NCBI RefSeq assembly: GCF_011059135.1
Contig: NZ_JAALGD010000012.1
Coordinates: 89,657 to 153,656, forward strand
Direction of reading: 5' to 3'
Length of the DNA: 64,000 bases
Source of the DNA: Brevibacillus sp. SYP-B805
GTDB taxonomy: Bacteria > Bacillota > Bacilli > Brevibacillales > Brevibacillaceae
The notes beneath the pieces were generated by a model. The model ran no database searches. It was not told where the DNA came from and saw nothing but the letters and a program-made list of their open reading frames with translations. The first letter of the stretch is position 1. Every line of letters starts with the position of its first letter. Position numbers and translations under genes: made by a program. Shown in pieces: positions 16,007 through 24,790 of this stretch.

Positions 16007-17728
16007 TCACTCTTTGACTTCCAGCAGCTGTTCGCCAACCAGCTTGAGCGCTTCCGCGATCAGCGGGTCCTGCTCCTCCGTCTCGGCCGGCGCTGCCGCC
16101 GACCCGCCCTCGCCTTTTTGCGCTTCCACGCTTTGCCATTCTTCTTCCATCACGGACAACAGGGCCAGCTGTTTGCCCGTCACCGTCTGGATCGCCCGCT
16201 CCACGACGCTCTTCAGTTCCGGCTCCATCGTCTTGTCGCGGTGAATGGAGCTGGTGAAAGCCACCAGCAAGGTCGAAGGGCTGGCCGCCACCGGCTGGCC
16301 GGCGACCAACCAGGCCTGATACTGGATTTTCACCTTCTTGACTTCGGCCAGGATCTGGCTCCACGCGCCGCGGATCTTCTGGGTCAAGGCTTCATCATAC
16401 CCGCGCACCGCTTCGCGCAGCTTGGCAGCCGATACCCGCGATCCGCCGTTTCCGCCCCCTGCCGCTGCGGCACGGCGCGGTTCACGCGGCTTGGGTTCGC
16501 TGCCGGCAGCCGCTGTCGTGGCCTGCGGGAGCGCTCCCTGCCCCTGCAGAACCTGCTGCAGCTTCTCCTCCAGCGCCCGGATGCGCCCGGTCAGCGCGGC
16601 CAACTCGTCGGCGCTTGCCACCTGGCCGGCGCTCTCCGCCTTCTGCGGCAGCTGGCACAGCTTCACCAGCGTCAGTTCCACCAGCACCCGCGCATGGGTG
16701 GACCATTTCAGCTGCGTCAGCGCCTGGTTCAGCACCTCGATGATCTCATACAAGGCGGGCAGCGAATACTGCCCCGCCACTCCCGCAAACTGCTCGTCAA
16801 CCAGCGTGCGCTCCACGATCTCCTGCAGCTTGGGCGCCGTCTTCAACAGCAGCATGTCGCGGTAGTAATACAGGAAGTCCTGCAGGAAATGCTCAGGGTC
16901 TTTCCCCTGCACCATCACCTGATCGAACGCTTCCATCACGCCCGCCACATCGCCAGCGGCAACCAGCTTGGCCAGCGCGGAAAAGTAGGTCTGGGTGACG
17001 GTTCCGGTAATCTGCATGATGTCGGCTGCGGTGATCGTCCGGCCGCTGTAGCTGATCGCCTGATCCAGGAGGCTCAGGGCATCGCGCATGCCTCCCTCCG
17101 CCATCTTGGCAACCAGCTGCAGGGCCTGCGCCTCCGCCTCCACCCCGTGGGCCGTACAGATCTGCTGCAAGCGGGCCACCATCTCCGCCAGCGGAATCCG
17201 GTGAAAATCAAAGCGCTGACACCGGGAGATGATTGTGGCCGGCAGCTTGTGCGGCTCCGTCGTCGCCAGGATGAAGAGGACATGCGACGGCGGCTCCTCC
17301 AGCGTTTTCAACAGCGCGTTGAAAGCCTCCGTGGTCAGCATATGCACTTCGTCGATAATATACACTTTGTATTTGACATCGCTTGGCGCGAACTTCACCT
17401 TGTCGCGAATGTCGCGGATTTCTTCCACTCCGCGGTTGGAGGCCGCGTCGATCTCCAGCACATCGGTCACCGCGCCCTCGGTGATGGCCGCGCAGGTTTG
17501 GCATGCGTTGCACGGTTCCCCGTCCTGCGGCTGTTCGCAGTTGACCGCCTTGGCCATGATCTTGGCCGCGCTGGTTTTTCCGGTTCCCCGCGGTCCGTTA
17601 AACAGATAGGCATGGGAAAGCCGTCCTTCGCGAAGCGCATTGCGCAGGGTCGTCGTCACATGCTCCTGCCCCACGATGTCGCCGAAGGTTTGTGGCCGCC
17701 ATACGCGATATAACGCTGTATAAGCCAT
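16007..17728 (-). CDS. dnaX: DNA polymerase III subunit gamma/tau
   Basis: Clamp-loader ATPase that also ties together the replisome polymerases. The 573-residue AAA+ protein has Walker A ([14 protein letters not shown], residue about 45), the zinc module [16 protein letters not shown], Walker B/DEVH (IIDEVHML), sensor 1 [19 protein letters not shown] and a C-terminal tau region with Ala/Gly/Pro-rich linker (residues about 385-420). No slippery A-run is evident at the linker, so no frameshifted gamma form is suggested. ATG start behind GGGGAG. Confidence 0.97.
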   Translation of the reverse strand: MAYTALYRVWRPQTFGDIVGQEHVTTTLRNALREGRLSHAYLFNGPRGTGKTSAAKIMAKAVNCEQPQDGEPCNACQTCAAITEGAVTDVLEIDAASNRGVEEIRDIRDKVKFAPSDVKYKVYIIDEVHMLTTEAFNALLKTLEEPPSHVLFILATTEPHKLPATIISRCQRFDFHRIPLAEMVARLQQICTAHGVEAEAQALQLVAKMAEGGMRDALSLLDQAISYSGRTITAADIMQITGTVTQTYFSALAKLVAAGDVAGVMEAFDQVMVQGKDPEHFLQDFLYYYRDMLLLKTAPKLQEIVERTLVDEQFAGVAGQYSLPALYEIIEVLNQALTQLKWSTHARVLVELTLVKLCQLPQKAESAGQVASADELAALTGRIRALEEKLQQVLQGQGALPQATTAAAGSEPKPREPRRAAAAGGGNGGSRVSAAKLREAVRGYDEALTQKIRGAWSQILAEVKKVKIQYQAWLVAGQPVAASPSTLLVAFTSSIHRDKTMEPELKSVVERAIQTVTGKQLALLSVMEEEWQSVEAQKGEGGSAAAPAETEEQDPLIAEALKLVGEQLLEVKE

Positions 17729-17766
17729 TCCGCTGCACTCCCCATCGAACTGTCCATATCCTATAC

Positions 17767-17790
17767 ATTATACAATAGGAGGGCTCTTTA
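17767..17790 (-). promoter_or_regulatory. Probable promoter of the dnaX operon
   Basis: TATAAT (17772-17767, minus strand) lies about 40 bp before dnaX, with a TTTGTA/TTGTAA -35-like element 15-16 bp upstream. Confidence 0.5.
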
Positions 17791-17879
17791 CAAAAGGAGA
17801 GCCGGGAAGGCAAATAAGACGGATCTTGAACACCGATCCCGGTCTCCGCGATCCGCCGCTGTCGGTCGTAATCCAAACA

Positions 17880-19307
17880 CTAGACAAAAGGGAGCAGAAT
17901 GTGAAACGTGGTGCCGAATCCTTTGGACGACACGCGGATCTGGCCGCCGATATCATGGATGATCTTCTGGCAGACGGAGAGTCCCAGCCCGGTTCCCTCT
18001 TCCTTTGTTGTGTAGAATGGATCAAAAATTTTGTCAATTACATAGGGGGGGATTCCCGGCCCCGTGTCGTGGATGTCGATGCTGAGCCGCTCGCCGTCGT
18101 CCGTGATATGGTGGGTGATCTGCAGTATCCCTTCGTTTCCCATCGCCTCAATGCCGTTTTTGCAGATATTGAGAAAAACCTGCTTCAACAGTTCCGAGTC
18201 GCCCACCACATTGGGCAGCTGCCCCCGGGAGTCGAACCTTACCTCGATGCCGTGCAGGATGGCCTGGCTCTCCACTATCGGCATCAACTCCTCAAAGGCA
18301 AGGTTCAAATCAACCAAGGAATACTGCACATCCCGCGGCTTGCTGAGCAGCAGAAACTCATTGACCAGGGAATTGATCCGGTTGATCTCGGTCAGCATGA
18401 TCTCCGTGTACGATTTTTCCCGATCCATGCCCATGTCGGTAAAGAGCTGGGAGAACATCTGCAGGAACCCTTTGATGGAGGTCAGCGGATTGCGGATCTC
18501 ATGGGCGGTGCCGGCGGCGATCTGGCCGATCATGGCCAGCCGTTCGTTGCGTTCGATCTTCTGTTCAATGGAGCGCAGATTGGTAATATCTTTAAACAGA
18601 ACGAACGCCCCCAGCGTTTCGCCGCTCTCGTCCTGCAGCGTCCCGGCATCCACCAGCAGTTCGAAGCGCTGGTTGTTGTAGGACCAGTACATCGGTTTGC
18701 TTTGCAGTTTCACGCCTTTCAACAGGTCGCGCTGAATCAGCCGGTGTTCCTCGGGCACGCCGGCAAAAACCTGATCGATATGTTTATTGAGAACCTGCGC
18801 GCGCTCCGCACCCAGCAATTTGCACGCCAGCTGGCTGATTTCGACGATGTGCCCTTCCCCATCGACGATCACCATCCCCAGGCTGGTATCATTGCTGAGC
18901 TTCTGTATAAGCCGAAGCGGCAGCGGGTAGCGCATATCCCTGTTCAGCTGGAACAGATGGATCATATACTGCGCCTCTTCCGCCTGATACAGGATCATGG
19001 CCGTGCTTTTTCCGCTCTTTCCCTGTTTGCTGCGCCACTCCACCTCGGCGGGCACAACCTTCTGCCGCTCTTTTTCCAATATATTCCGGTAAAACTGTTC
19101 CATCGTCCCTTTATAGGGAAGAATCAGATGAAAGGGCTGGCCGAGGATCTCTTCCCGTGCATACCCTGTCACCCGCAGCAGGATTTCATTCACTTCCAGT
19201 ATGGTACCTGTTCGATCAACCAGGAAAACGGCATTGGGTAGTTGTTGCATAAACTGCTGCAACCGTTTCGGCGAACCGGAGAGTTGCAAGGAAAACGTTT
19301 CCTCCAC
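17880..19307 (-). CDS. Sporulation-type sensor histidine kinase (PAS-PAS-HisKA-HATPase)
   Basis: About 475 residues, cytoplasmic, with no transmembrane segment. Two PAS domains (residues about 20-130 and 140-260; FLVDRTGTILEVNEILLRVTGY and MVIVDGEGHIVEIS) precede a dimerisation/phosphoacceptor domain with the H-box AHEIRNPLTSIKGF (His near residue 270) and an ATPase domain with NICKNGIEAM, DTGPGIPP and GTGLGLSVC. Architecture resembles KinA/KinE-type kinases that feed the Spo0A phosphorelay, and no partner response regulator is adjacent. Start chosen as GTG behind GGGGGGA; an ATG five codons earlier is also possible. Confidence 0.85.
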   Translation of the reverse strand: MEETFSLQLSGSPKRLQQFMQQLPNAVFLVDRTGTILEVNEILLRVTGYAREEILGQPFHLILPYKGTMEQFYRNILEKERQKVVPAEVEWRSKQGKSGKSTAMILYQAEEAQYMIHLFQLNRDMRYPLPLRLIQKLSNDTSLGMVIVDGEGHIVEISQLACKLLGAERAQVLNKHIDQVFAGVPEEHRLIQRDLLKGVKLQSKPMYWSYNNQRFELLVDAGTLQDESGETLGAFVLFKDITNLRSIEQKIERNERLAMIGQIAAGTAHEIRNPLTSIKGFLQMFSQLFTDMGMDREKSYTEIMLTEINRINSLVNEFLLLSKPRDVQYSLVDLNLAFEELMPIVESQAILHGIEVRFDSRGQLPNVVGDSELLKQVFLNICKNGIEAMGNEGILQITHHITDDGERLSIDIHDTGPGIPPYVIDKIFDPFYTTKEEGTGLGLSVCQKIIHDIGGQIRVSSKGFGTTFHILLPFV

Positions 19308-19453
19308 TGTCGTTCCCCCCATCTATGATTCTCGTGAACAGATGTTACGGGTAAATTCGCTAGAGGAGAGGCGATGCCCTGCCTTGTCCGGTTCGTTGAC
19401 AGGTAAAATGTTTCGCCATAATCCGGCAGAATGTTACAAACGGGAAAGAAAGA

Positions 19454-19490
19454 GAAAAAAGCGGCACACCGACCATTCTCGGCATGCCGC
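19454..19490 (-). terminator. Terminator of the SRP RNA gene
   Basis: On the minus strand GCGGCATGCCGA pairs with TCGGTGTGCCGC and is followed by TTTTTTC. Confidence 0.85.
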
Positions 19491-19520
19491 TTGGTTCAAT
19501 CCGTATATGTATGAGAGCAG

Positions 19521-19640
19521 GGTGGCGGCTGGGGATCAGGCTTCCCTGCGGCACACACGAATGACCACTTATGGCTGCTTCCTCCCGGACCTGACCAGAT
19601 TCGCGGGTTCGTGTTGCACAGGACCCAATCCGTCGCCACC
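19521..19640 (-). ncRNA. ffs: Signal recognition particle RNA (small type)
   Basis: RNA scaffold of the SRP. On the minus strand the conserved domain IV is present: GGTCAGGTCCGG, a GGGA tetraloop (instead of the usual GGAA) and AGGAAGCAGCC, with the GTCCTGTGCAAC and GTGCCGCAGGG internal-loop strands. The helix closes with GGTGGCG (19640-19634) paired to CGCCACC (19527-19521). Promoter and terminator limit the transcript to about 19663-19455. This leaves no room for the Alu domain of the ~270-nt scRNA of B. subtilis. Location next to dnaX/tadA region matches scr in Bacillus. Confidence 0.92.
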
Positions 19641-19669
19641 ATGGCAATCCCTTGCGAGACTGCCTATCT

Positions 19670-19698
19670 AGCATAGCAAAGAAAATCCCGCCCTGCAA
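19670..19698 (-). promoter_or_regulatory. Sigma-A promoter of the SRP RNA gene
   Basis: TTGCAG (19698-19693) and TATGCT (19675-19670) on the minus strand with a 17-bp spacer; predicted start near 19663. Confidence 0.7.
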
Positions 19699-19842
19699 GT
19701 CATAATCCTCACCAACGGAGGAAAGGTTCCCCTTTGCCAGCATCATTCACACAGGGAAAGACCAGGAGCTTTGGTCAAGCACAATTGCCCGGGCAATATC
19801 GACACGCTGCCCAATCATCCGCAACAGAAAACGTGTCGGGGT

Positions 19843-21522
19843 CTAGCGCGGAATCAACGGCAGAACGATTGCCGACGGATGATCCGGATCGTGGAAAATG
19901 ACCTGTTCGGCCACCGCCATCTCGGCGGACTGCCCGAGCGGCGCACCCGTGTTGAGGTTCCGGTCATATTTGGGAAAGGCGCTGGAAGCGATCTCCACGC
20001 GAATGCGATGTCCTTTTTTGAAGAGATGGGACGTATTCCAGCAATCGATCTCATATTTGTAAATGCGCCCCGGCTCGATCAAGGACGGCCGGTCCATCCC
20101 CTCCCGGAAGCGGGCCCGCACCATGCCGTCCGTCAGCCGTTGGGCATAACCGTTCGGCCAGACATCCAGCAGCTTCACCATAAAATCGGTGTCGACCGCG
20201 CTGGAGGCGGCATACAGCTCCATTTTGATCGGGCCCGTCACTTCCACCTCTTCCGGCAGCGGCTCGGTGCTGTAGACAAGCACATCATCCCGCCGTTCGA
20301 TCGCCGCATAATCATCCGGCCCGCCGATCTGCGAAGAAGTCATATCGGTGATGAAAGGCACCGGATTGGCTGGATCGTATGTATACCGGTCCGCGTCTGC
20401 TTCGCCGCCGGATGCCGGCAGCTCCGTCGACAACCAGCCGTCTCCGAAGCGGCTGTTGGCGCGTCCCTGGCTGTGCAGATAGAACCGGGTCCATTCCGTG
20501 CGGGCCAGCGGCCACTCCTGCTCGTCGCGCCACCGGTTCTCCCCCATCACGAAAATGCGCACAGGCGGCTCCTGCATGATCCCGTTGTCCATCCCTTTCA
20601 GCCAATAATCGAACCAGCGCCGCTGGTACCCTTTCAGGTCGATGAGCGACTGCGGCCCGAAGTCAATGTCGCCGATTTTGGCGGAGGTATTGATCTGGTG
20701 CGTCCACGGGCCCATCAGCAGCTTCTGGCTGCGCCGCGCCTTTTCGCTGGCCGCTTCCCGGGTCATTTTGGCAAAATTGAGCGGCGTTCCCACCTGTTCG
20801 TCATCATACCAGCCGGAGATATGCAGCACCGGGAGATCGATCTGGTCGAACTTGTCCTGATAACAGATGCGTTTCCACCAATCGTCCAGATACGGGTGCT
20901 CCAACTCCTCGCGCCACACGGCGGAAGGCTTGCCGGTCAGCTCATCCATGGTGGCGAGCGGCAGATGCCAATAGATCGATTCCCAATCGATCACATCGAC
21001 GTTTTGCATCACCCGTCCGCTGGTCATGTACAGCCAGCAGAGATGGTGCGGCGTCGGCACGCCCGTCGGCCACTCCACAAACGGATCGGACGGCGTCACC
21101 GCACAGATCATCGCCCGCAAATGGGGCGGCTTGGTCAGGGCCGTCAACCACTGAATGCGGGCCAGATAGGAGCCGCCCATCGTTCCCACATCGCCGGTGC
21201 ACCACGGCTGTGCAGCGGCCCATTCAATACAGTCGTATCCATCTTGCGCTTCGTTGAAGTACGGCACGAACTCCCCGTCGGAATCGCAGCGCCCCCGCAC
21301 GTCGACATATACCACGGCGTATCCGTAAGAAGCGTAATAGCTGCCGTTCTCGTGGGCGGCCTTCGTATTTTTCATGTACGGGGTACGCACCACAATGGCC
21401 GGATACCGCCCGTCCGCTTTCGGCCGGTACACGTCGGCCGAGAGCGTCACCCCGTCGCGCATGGGAATCCGGATGTTCCGTTCGATGCGAATCTCCTGGG
21501 TAGCTGTGTCAGGCGAGGTCAT
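19843..21522 (-). CDS. CocE/NonD family hydrolase (X-Pro dipeptidyl-peptidase-like)
   Basis: 559-residue alpha/beta hydrolase with C-terminal beta-jelly-roll. Visible elements: RIPMRDGVTLSADVYRP at the start of the hydrolase domain, DVRGRCDSDGEF, the nucleophile elbow GTMGGSYLAR (Ser), LHISGWYDD (catalytic Asp region) and MGPWTHQ (catalytic His). The C-terminal third (residues about 350-559) is the galactose-binding-like domain of PepX/CocE enzymes. It hydrolyses esters or amides, substrate unknown. No signal peptide, so cytoplasmic. Its start overlaps the end of the HD-domain gene by 14 bp, indicating translational coupling. Confidence 0.9.
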   Translation of the reverse strand: MTSPDTATQEIRIERNIRIPMRDGVTLSADVYRPKADGRYPAIVVRTPYMKNTKAAHENGSYYASYGYAVVYVDVRGRCDSDGEFVPYFNEAQDGYDCIEWAAAQPWCTGDVGTMGGSYLARIQWLTALTKPPHLRAMICAVTPSDPFVEWPTGVPTPHHLCWLYMTSGRVMQNVDVIDWESIYWHLPLATMDELTGKPSAVWREELEHPYLDDWWKRICYQDKFDQIDLPVLHISGWYDDEQVGTPLNFAKMTREAASEKARRSQKLLMGPWTHQINTSAKIGDIDFGPQSLIDLKGYQRRWFDYWLKGMDNGIMQEPPVRIFVMGENRWRDEQEWPLARTEWTRFYLHSQGRANSRFGDGWLSTELPASGGEADADRYTYDPANPVPFITDMTSSQIGGPDDYAAIERRDDVLVYSTEPLPEEVEVTGPIKMELYAASSAVDTDFMVKLLDVWPNGYAQRLTDGMVRARFREGMDRPSLIEPGRIYKYEIDCWNTSHLFKKGHRIRVEIASSAFPKYDRNLNTGAPLGQSAEMAVAEQVIFHDPDHPSAIVLPLIPR

Positions 21523-22174
21523 GAGCTGCTCCTCCTTTCACCAGGTCATGGTAGGCTTCGATCAACCAGGGATGAACCACCTTCAGCGTATCCCGTCTCT
21601 CCCACAGGTAATGTAGATAGGCAAAGGCCGCGTGCCTAAGCGAAATGTCCAGTCCTTTCTTCACCTCGTTCAGATAGGGCGGTGTCCCGGGCTGATCCCA
21701 CGACACCTTATCCGCCACAAACAGCATCAGATCAAGCGGCGCCGCGTTTGCCTTCAAGGTGGTATGGCATTCAATCGCGCTCAGGACCGCCTCCTCTTCC
21801 ACGCCGAATATCTCCCGGGCCATCACCTTGGACAGCTTCTGATGCACGATCATCGGAAACGCTTCTTCCTCGGGCAGCACCTCCAAGCCAAGCCGCCGTG
21901 CGGCCTCGATGCGCCCGTGATTGGGAATCACGTCGCTGATATCATGCAGGTAGCCCGCCGCTTTGGCGAGCACGGGATCATGGCCCCACCGCAGCGCAAG
22001 CGCCTCGGCCTCCAGCGCCACACGCCGGCAATGCTCTGCGGTTTCCGAACGTCCATGCCGCTCCAAAAAACGGCGCATATCCTCTTCCAAATTGCCCGTC
22101 CGTACAAATCCGTCCACGAATGGCCGGAATACGTCATGCAAAGAGCCCACCTCCATTCGTCTGAATTTTATCAC
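21509..22174 (-). CDS. HD-domain phosphohydrolase, YqeK-like
   Basis: 221 residues with an HD domain: H in SETAEHCRRVALEA, the HD pair in AAGYLHDISDVIPNHG, H in MIVHQKLSK and H in SAIECHTT, arranged as in the YqeK/Ap4A-hydrolase-like group. The probable activity is hydrolysis of a nucleotide or dinucleoside polyphosphate, not proven. GTG start with AAAAGGGG six bases upstream; a TTG eleven codons further in with GGAGGTG is an alternative. First gene of a two-gene unit with the CocE-type hydrolase, preceded by the terminator of the sugar operon. Confidence 0.8.
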   Translation of the reverse strand: MIKFRRMEVGSLHDVFRPFVDGFVRTGNLEEDMRRFLERHGRSETAEHCRRVALEAEALALRWGHDPVLAKAAGYLHDISDVIPNHGRIEAARRLGLEVLPEEEAFPMIVHQKLSKVMAREIFGVEEEAVLSAIECHTTLKANAAPLDLMLFVADKVSWDQPGTPPYLNEVKKGLDISLRHAAFAYLHYLWERRDTLKVVHPWLIEAYHDLVKGGAAHDLA

Positions 22175-22198
22175 GAATTGCCCCTTTTCAAAATATTA

Positions 22199-22223
22199 GG
22201 CACCGGAAAAACCTCCGGTGCCT
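22199..22223 (-). terminator. Terminator of the sugar-transport operon
   Basis: GGCACCGGA ... TCCGGTGCC perfect 9-bp stem on the minus strand, followed by TAATATTTTG, 60 bp after the permease gene. Confidence 0.7.
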
Positions 22224-22282
22224 GCAGTTGTTTCCGCCACTGTCCGCTGCAATCGTCGATCCGCAGATTCCATGCCAATCCG

Positions 22283-23254
22283 TCAGTTTTCCCTTTTCTG
22301 CAGGAGGACAGCGATAATGATGATGCATCCTTTCACCAATCCCTGCAGATATGGAGAGACGTTCATCAGGTTGATCATGTTGTTTAATACACCGAGAATC
22401 AAGACCCCAAACAAGGTGCCGAGAATACTTCCCTTGCCGCCGGATAATCTCGTTCCCCCGATTACGACCGCCGCAATCGCGTCCAATTCATAGCTGATCC
22501 CCGAGCTGGAGGAAGAAATGGAATTCAAGCGGGAGGATTCAATCACCGCAGAAATGCCTACCAGCAGCCCGCACAGGGTATACGCCGCCATTTTCACGCG
22601 ATTGACTTGAATGGCAGAAAGGAGGGCCGCTTTCTCATTGCTTCCGATGGCATACACATGGCGCCCGAAGCGTGTCTTTTTCATGATGGTATAAATCACA
22701 AGGACTGCCGCAAAGAACAGGTAAACGGGATACGAAATCCCCAGGAGTTCACCGTTGGCAATTTGGGTGAAGCCGTCCACCTTTCCGGTTGAGCTGCCGC
22801 CATCCGCAAAGTACAGCGCGATCGAGCGGGCGCTTGCCATCATGCCGAGGGTCACGATAAACGGAGCGATTTTTCCCTTCGTGATCAGGGTGCCATTCAC
22901 GGCGCCAATCAGCATCGCGCACAGGATGGTCGTCGCCACCCCCATGAATATGCTTCCCGTATGGTTCATGACGGCGATCCCGGCTGCGCCGGAAAGAGCC
23001 AGCGAGGCCCCGACCGAGAGATCAAAGCCACCGGATAAGATGACGATCGTTTGACCAAGGGCGATGATTCCGATGATCGCCACCTGCCGAAGAATGTTGA
23101 TCAGGTTTCCGGAGGTGAAGAAGTTTTCATGGACAAAGGCCGCGATTACTATCAAGATAGAGAAGGCAATGATGACACTGTATTGTTCCCATAAGCGTTT
23201 GATGTTGATCGATCTCTTAGGCAGTGTCTGCTTGTGATTTGGCACCGGTTGCAT
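22283..23254 (-). CDS. Ribose-type sugar ABC transporter permease
   Basis: 323-residue membrane permease of the RbsC/BPD_transp_2 family, with eight or more hydrophobic segments and the hallmark ILSGGFDLSVGASLALSGA near residue 75 and AAVVIGGTRLSGGKGS near residue 255. Pairs with the ATPase and binding protein encoded just upstream; its start overlaps the ATPase gene by 38 bp. Substrate is a sugar or polyol, not determinable from sequence. ATG start behind GGGAGG. Confidence 0.92.
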   Translation of the reverse strand: MQPVPNHKQTLPKRSINIKRLWEQYSVIIAFSILIVIAAFVHENFFTSGNLINILRQVAIIGIIALGQTIVILSGGFDLSVGASLALSGAAGIAVMNHTGSIFMGVATTILCAMLIGAVNGTLITKGKIAPFIVTLGMMASARSIALYFADGGSSTGKVDGFTQIANGELLGISYPVYLFFAAVLVIYTIMKKTRFGRHVYAIGSNEKAALLSAIQVNRVKMAAYTLCGLLVGISAVIESSRLNSISSSSSGISYELDAIAAVVIGGTRLSGGKGSILGTLFGVLILGVLNNMINLMNVSPYLQGLVKGCIIIIAVLLQKREN

Positions 23255-24722
23255 ACATCATGATCCTCCCTTCCGTCGCTTCCTCCCTGTCGAGGATCGC
23301 GGTCACGCGCCCCTGATACATCACCACGACGCGGTCGCAAAGCTTTTGGATTTCCGGTATTTCCGATGAGAGAACAATAAAGGACTTCCCTTTTTCCGCC
23401 AGCTCCAGGATGAGCTGATAGATTTCACTTTTGGCCCCGACATCGACCCCCTGCGTCGGGTTATCCAGGATGATGATATCGGCGTCCGCTTCCAGCCATT
23501 TGGCAAGGATCACCTTCTGCTGGTTGCCGCCGCTCAGGCTGGTAATGGGGAGTTCGGGGTTGCCCGCTTTGATATTGATTTGTTCTCGATACGCCTGGAA
23601 TTTCTCCCTCTCCCTCTTTCTCTCTATGAACCCGAATCGCAGCACTTTTCCCAGGGAAGCTAGCGTGAAGTTCTCCAGAATGCTCATATCCTTGATGATG
23701 GCACTTTCCTTGCGATTTTTCGGCACGAAGCCAAGCCCGCTGGCTAAAGCCTGTTTCGGATGCCGGATGACCGCTGTCCTGCCCTTGATCCATACCTCTC
23801 CTGCCGTTTTCGGCCGGTATCCGAATAACGCTTCCATCAGTTCGGAATGTCCCGCACCGGAGAGACCGGTAAATCCCAGAATTTCTCCTTTGCGCAGGGT
23901 AAACCGAATGTCATGGAAGGCCCCGCCATGCAGGCCGTTTGCTTCCAAGACAACCTCCCCCAGGGCTCTGGGCCGGTAAACCTGCTGCTTTAAAACCTCC
24001 TTGCCGACCATGGCCTGGGCAATTTTCTCCTCGTCGGTATCGGCGATGCGGCCCGTGGAAGACAGCTCACCGTCACGAAGAACGGTGTAGCGGTCACAGA
24101 ATTGGATCACCTCTTGCAGTTTGTGGGAAATGAAAATGATGGAAACGCCTTTGCTCCTGAGCGTCCGCATCACGTGAAAAATATGCTGGATTTCCCTGTC
24201 GGTCAGAGATGTCGTCGGTTCATCCATGATGATGATGTTGGACTCGTTCAGCAGCGATTTGGCGATTTCAATCACCTGTTTCAGAGATGCGTCCAGCTTC
24301 CCGACGATGGCTTCCGGATCGAGTTGCACGCCAAGCATATCCAGGATGCGGCGGGTCTCCTGAATCATCCGCTTCGCATCAACGAACCCGTACGCGGAGA
24401 CCATTTCGGAGCCCAGAAACAGATTTTCGTAAACGGTCATATCGGGGATGAGGTTCAATTCCTGATGGATAAAACTGATGCCACATCGTTTGGAATCCTG
24501 CGGACTGGAAATGCGGACCGGCCTGCCATCCATCCAGATCTCCCCTGCATCAGCCGGAATCACGCCCCCCAGAATATTCATCAGGGTACTTTTCCCCGCA
24601 CCATTCTCACCCAGGAGCGCGTGGATCTCTCCCTCATTCACGGAGAAATCCACGCCCTTCAGCGCTTGTACCCCGCCAAACGACTTTGTTATGCCTTTCA
24701 TTTCCAGCCGGATGCGGCTCAT
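23217..24722 (-). CDS. Sugar ABC transporter ATP-binding protein (RbsA-type, two ABC domains)
   Basis: 501-residue tandem ATPase. Domain 1 has Walker A GENGAGKST (residue about 41), a degenerate signature (DASLKQVIEIAKSLLN) and Walker B IIMDEPTTSL. Domain 2 has a degenerate Walker A GLSGAGHSE, signature SLSGGNQQKV and Walker B IILDNPTQGVDV. This asymmetric arrangement is typical of ribose/galactose-class importers. The ATG used follows GGAGG seven bases upstream; an upstream ATG in frame lies inside the binding-protein gene. Confidence 0.94.
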   Translation of the reverse strand: MSRIRLEMKGITKSFGGVQALKGVDFSVNEGEIHALLGENGAGKSTLMNILGGVIPADAGEIWMDGRPVRISSPQDSKRCGISFIHQELNLIPDMTVYENLFLGSEMVSAYGFVDAKRMIQETRRILDMLGVQLDPEAIVGKLDASLKQVIEIAKSLLNESNIIIMDEPTTSLTDREIQHIFHVMRTLRSKGVSIIFISHKLQEVIQFCDRYTVLRDGELSSTGRIADTDEEKIAQAMVGKEVLKQQVYRPRALGEVVLEANGLHGGAFHDIRFTLRKGEILGFTGLSGAGHSELMEALFGYRPKTAGEVWIKGRTAVIRHPKQALASGLGFVPKNRKESAIIKDMSILENFTLASLGKVLRFGFIERKREREKFQAYREQINIKAGNPELPITSLSGGNQQKVILAKWLEADADIIILDNPTQGVDVGAKSEIYQLILELAEKGKSFIVLSSEIPEIQKLCDRVVVMYQGRVTAILDREEATEGRIMMYATGAKSQADTA

Positions 24723-24790
24723 GCTGCGACCTCCTTCCGCACTGAATCCGGTAAAAGGGGCAAGCGGGATGCTTGCCCCTTTCAAATTTC

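Noticed and set aside
16380..16520. Programmed frameshift in dnaX
   Set aside because: No A-rich slippery heptamer and no stimulatory stem were visible around the linker; the single 573-codon frame is sufficient.
15695..17713. Long plus-strand frame of 672 codons
   Set aside because: Shadow of ebfC and dnaX in GC-rich DNA; low-complexity composition and no family features.
19788..19801. Perfect palindrome ATTGCCCGGGCAAT downstream of the CocE-type gene
   Set aside because: It lacks a T-run and lies between genes with nothing to regulate nearby; probably an incidental dyad, with the neighbouring CGACACG/CGTGTCG pair a weak terminator at best.
22139..22174. Possibility that the HD-domain gene is broken at its start
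   Set aside because: Both a GTG with AAAAGGGG and a downstream TTG with GGAGGTG give plausible starts; the domain is intact in either case.
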